This document shows positions 6,202 through 6,696 of a DNA stretch of 6,696 nucleotides, piece after piece. The position numbers were made by a program, and so were the translations under genes. Source of the stretch: Nitrososphaeraceae archaeon (GTDB taxonomy: Archaea; Thermoproteota; Nitrososphaeria; Nitrososphaerales; Nitrososphaeraceae); NCBI GenBank assembly GCA_025449515.1, contig JANWJI010000140.1, forward strand, positions 1-6,696, written 5' to 3'. The notes beneath the pieces are model-generated. The model made no database searches and was not told the DNA's origin. It was given only the letters and a program-made list of their open reading frames with translations. How positions within the stretch are numbered: position 1 is the stretch's first letter; each line of letters opens with the position of its first letter.

Positions 6202-6230
6202 AAGTGATATACCATGTTTACTGCACCTTC

Positions 6231-6240
6231 CTTATTTAGA
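6231..6240 (-). promoter_or_regulatory. TATA-like box upstream of the two-TM membrane protein gene
   Basis: On the - strand this reads TCTAAATAAG. A start about 26 bases downstream falls near 6209, giving a leader of only about 8 bases before the ATG at 6201. An AAGGTG further upstream is too far from the ATG to act as a Shine-Dalgarno sequence. The match to a TATA box is fair, not strong. Confidence 0.3.
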
Positions 6241-6619
6241 TACTGTTTAACAAAGTTATCTTAATGTATAGAATATGATCAAATTTGGACATTAGCTCGT
6301 CAAACACATCACGCGATAACCAAGTTAAACTATCTCTATACATGTTGATACAATGCAAATGGTCTTGGATATATCCATACGACTAAAACTCAAAGACTGA
6401 CCATATAAGACCTTTATCATCTTATGCGAGAACTTTAGAAAGGTAGTGAGAGTCGATAGTGCCATAATTCCAACTTCTCAAGATGTTCCTAACTTTATTC
6501 TTGGTAGATCTAGTAAAGCCTTTTGAAGATCCGGATTGTTACAGTATTAACAAATTGAATTAATAGTCTATTGATTTGCTACAATAGTCACACAACTAGA
6601 GTAAAATAATACGTGTACG

Positions 6620-6662
6620 GAAGATTCACATACTCTGTTTTGCTTTTGCAAAACAAATCTTC
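6620..6662. repeat. Nested hairpin: 7-bp outer and 8-bp inner stem with TTTT loop
   Basis: The inner arms TGTTTTGC (6636-6643) and GCAAAACA (6648-6655) are exact reverse complements around a TTTT loop. The outer arms GAAGATT (6620-6626) and AATCTTC (6656-6662) are also exact. The two stems are contiguous on the right side and separated by nine unpaired bases on the left. No T-tract follows on either strand. It may be a small structured RNA, the 3' end of a transcript entering from the right, or a protein site. Confidence 0.45.
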
Positions 6663-6696
6663 AAAAAGATCTACTTTCTGATAAATCAAAATTATC

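Larger units (their letters stand above)
6202..6696. other. Gene-free right end with promoter and nested hairpin
   Basis: No gene is supported in these 495 bases. The left edge carries the likely promoter of the membrane-protein gene, and the right end carries a nested hairpin at 6620-6662. On the - strand the last bases (6661-6696) read as an open frame of 11 codons followed by TGA. A gene could therefore end there, entering from outside the window, but it is too short to judge. Confidence 0.4.

Overview
The window most likely comes from a low-GC ammonia-oxidising-type archaeon of the Nitrososphaeria (Thaumarchaeota), perhaps of the Nitrososphaera/Nitrosocosmicus group. The strongest pointer is a DnaJ-ferredoxin fusion, an architecture known from Thaumarchaeota and green plants. 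Other pointers are AT-rich upstream regions with archaeal TATA-like boxes, at least one leaderless-looking gene, small one-domain winged-helix regulators, and only about half of the window clearly coding. The genus-level placement is inference.

Layout, left to right. Positions 1-423 hold the 3' end of an M3-family oligoendopeptidase F gene on the + strand. Facing it on the - strand is the DnaJ-ferredoxin gene (679-1362). Behind that, also on the - strand, is an 82-residue helix-hairpin-helix protein (1564-1812) with a well-placed TATA box. A gene-poor stretch of almost 1 kb follows (1813-2789), with AT-rich inverted repeats and at most weak coding remnants.

The middle holds a winged-helix protein (2986-3528, +) with a Shine-Dalgarno start. 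A doubtful 68-codon reading frame overlaps its start, and an 18-bp perfect palindrome lies just upstream. After another gene-poor stretch comes a gene for a membrane-anchored extracellular protein (4183-4765, +), split by a one-base frameshift near its 3' end. The right side holds a second winged-helix regulator (5330-5713, +), converging on a two-transmembrane-segment protein (5767-6201, -). The last 495 bases hold no gene but contain a nested hairpin.

The genes do not form an obvious pathway or one operon: most are single transcription units separated by long spacers, and strand switches are frequent. I see no CRISPR array, tRNA, rRNA, insertion sequence, toxin-antitoxin pair or phage gene. 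I found no convincing new multi-gene system. The points most worth following are the three-cysteine ferredoxin domain of the DnaJ fusion, the frameshifted surface protein, and the palindrome upstream of the first winged-helix gene.
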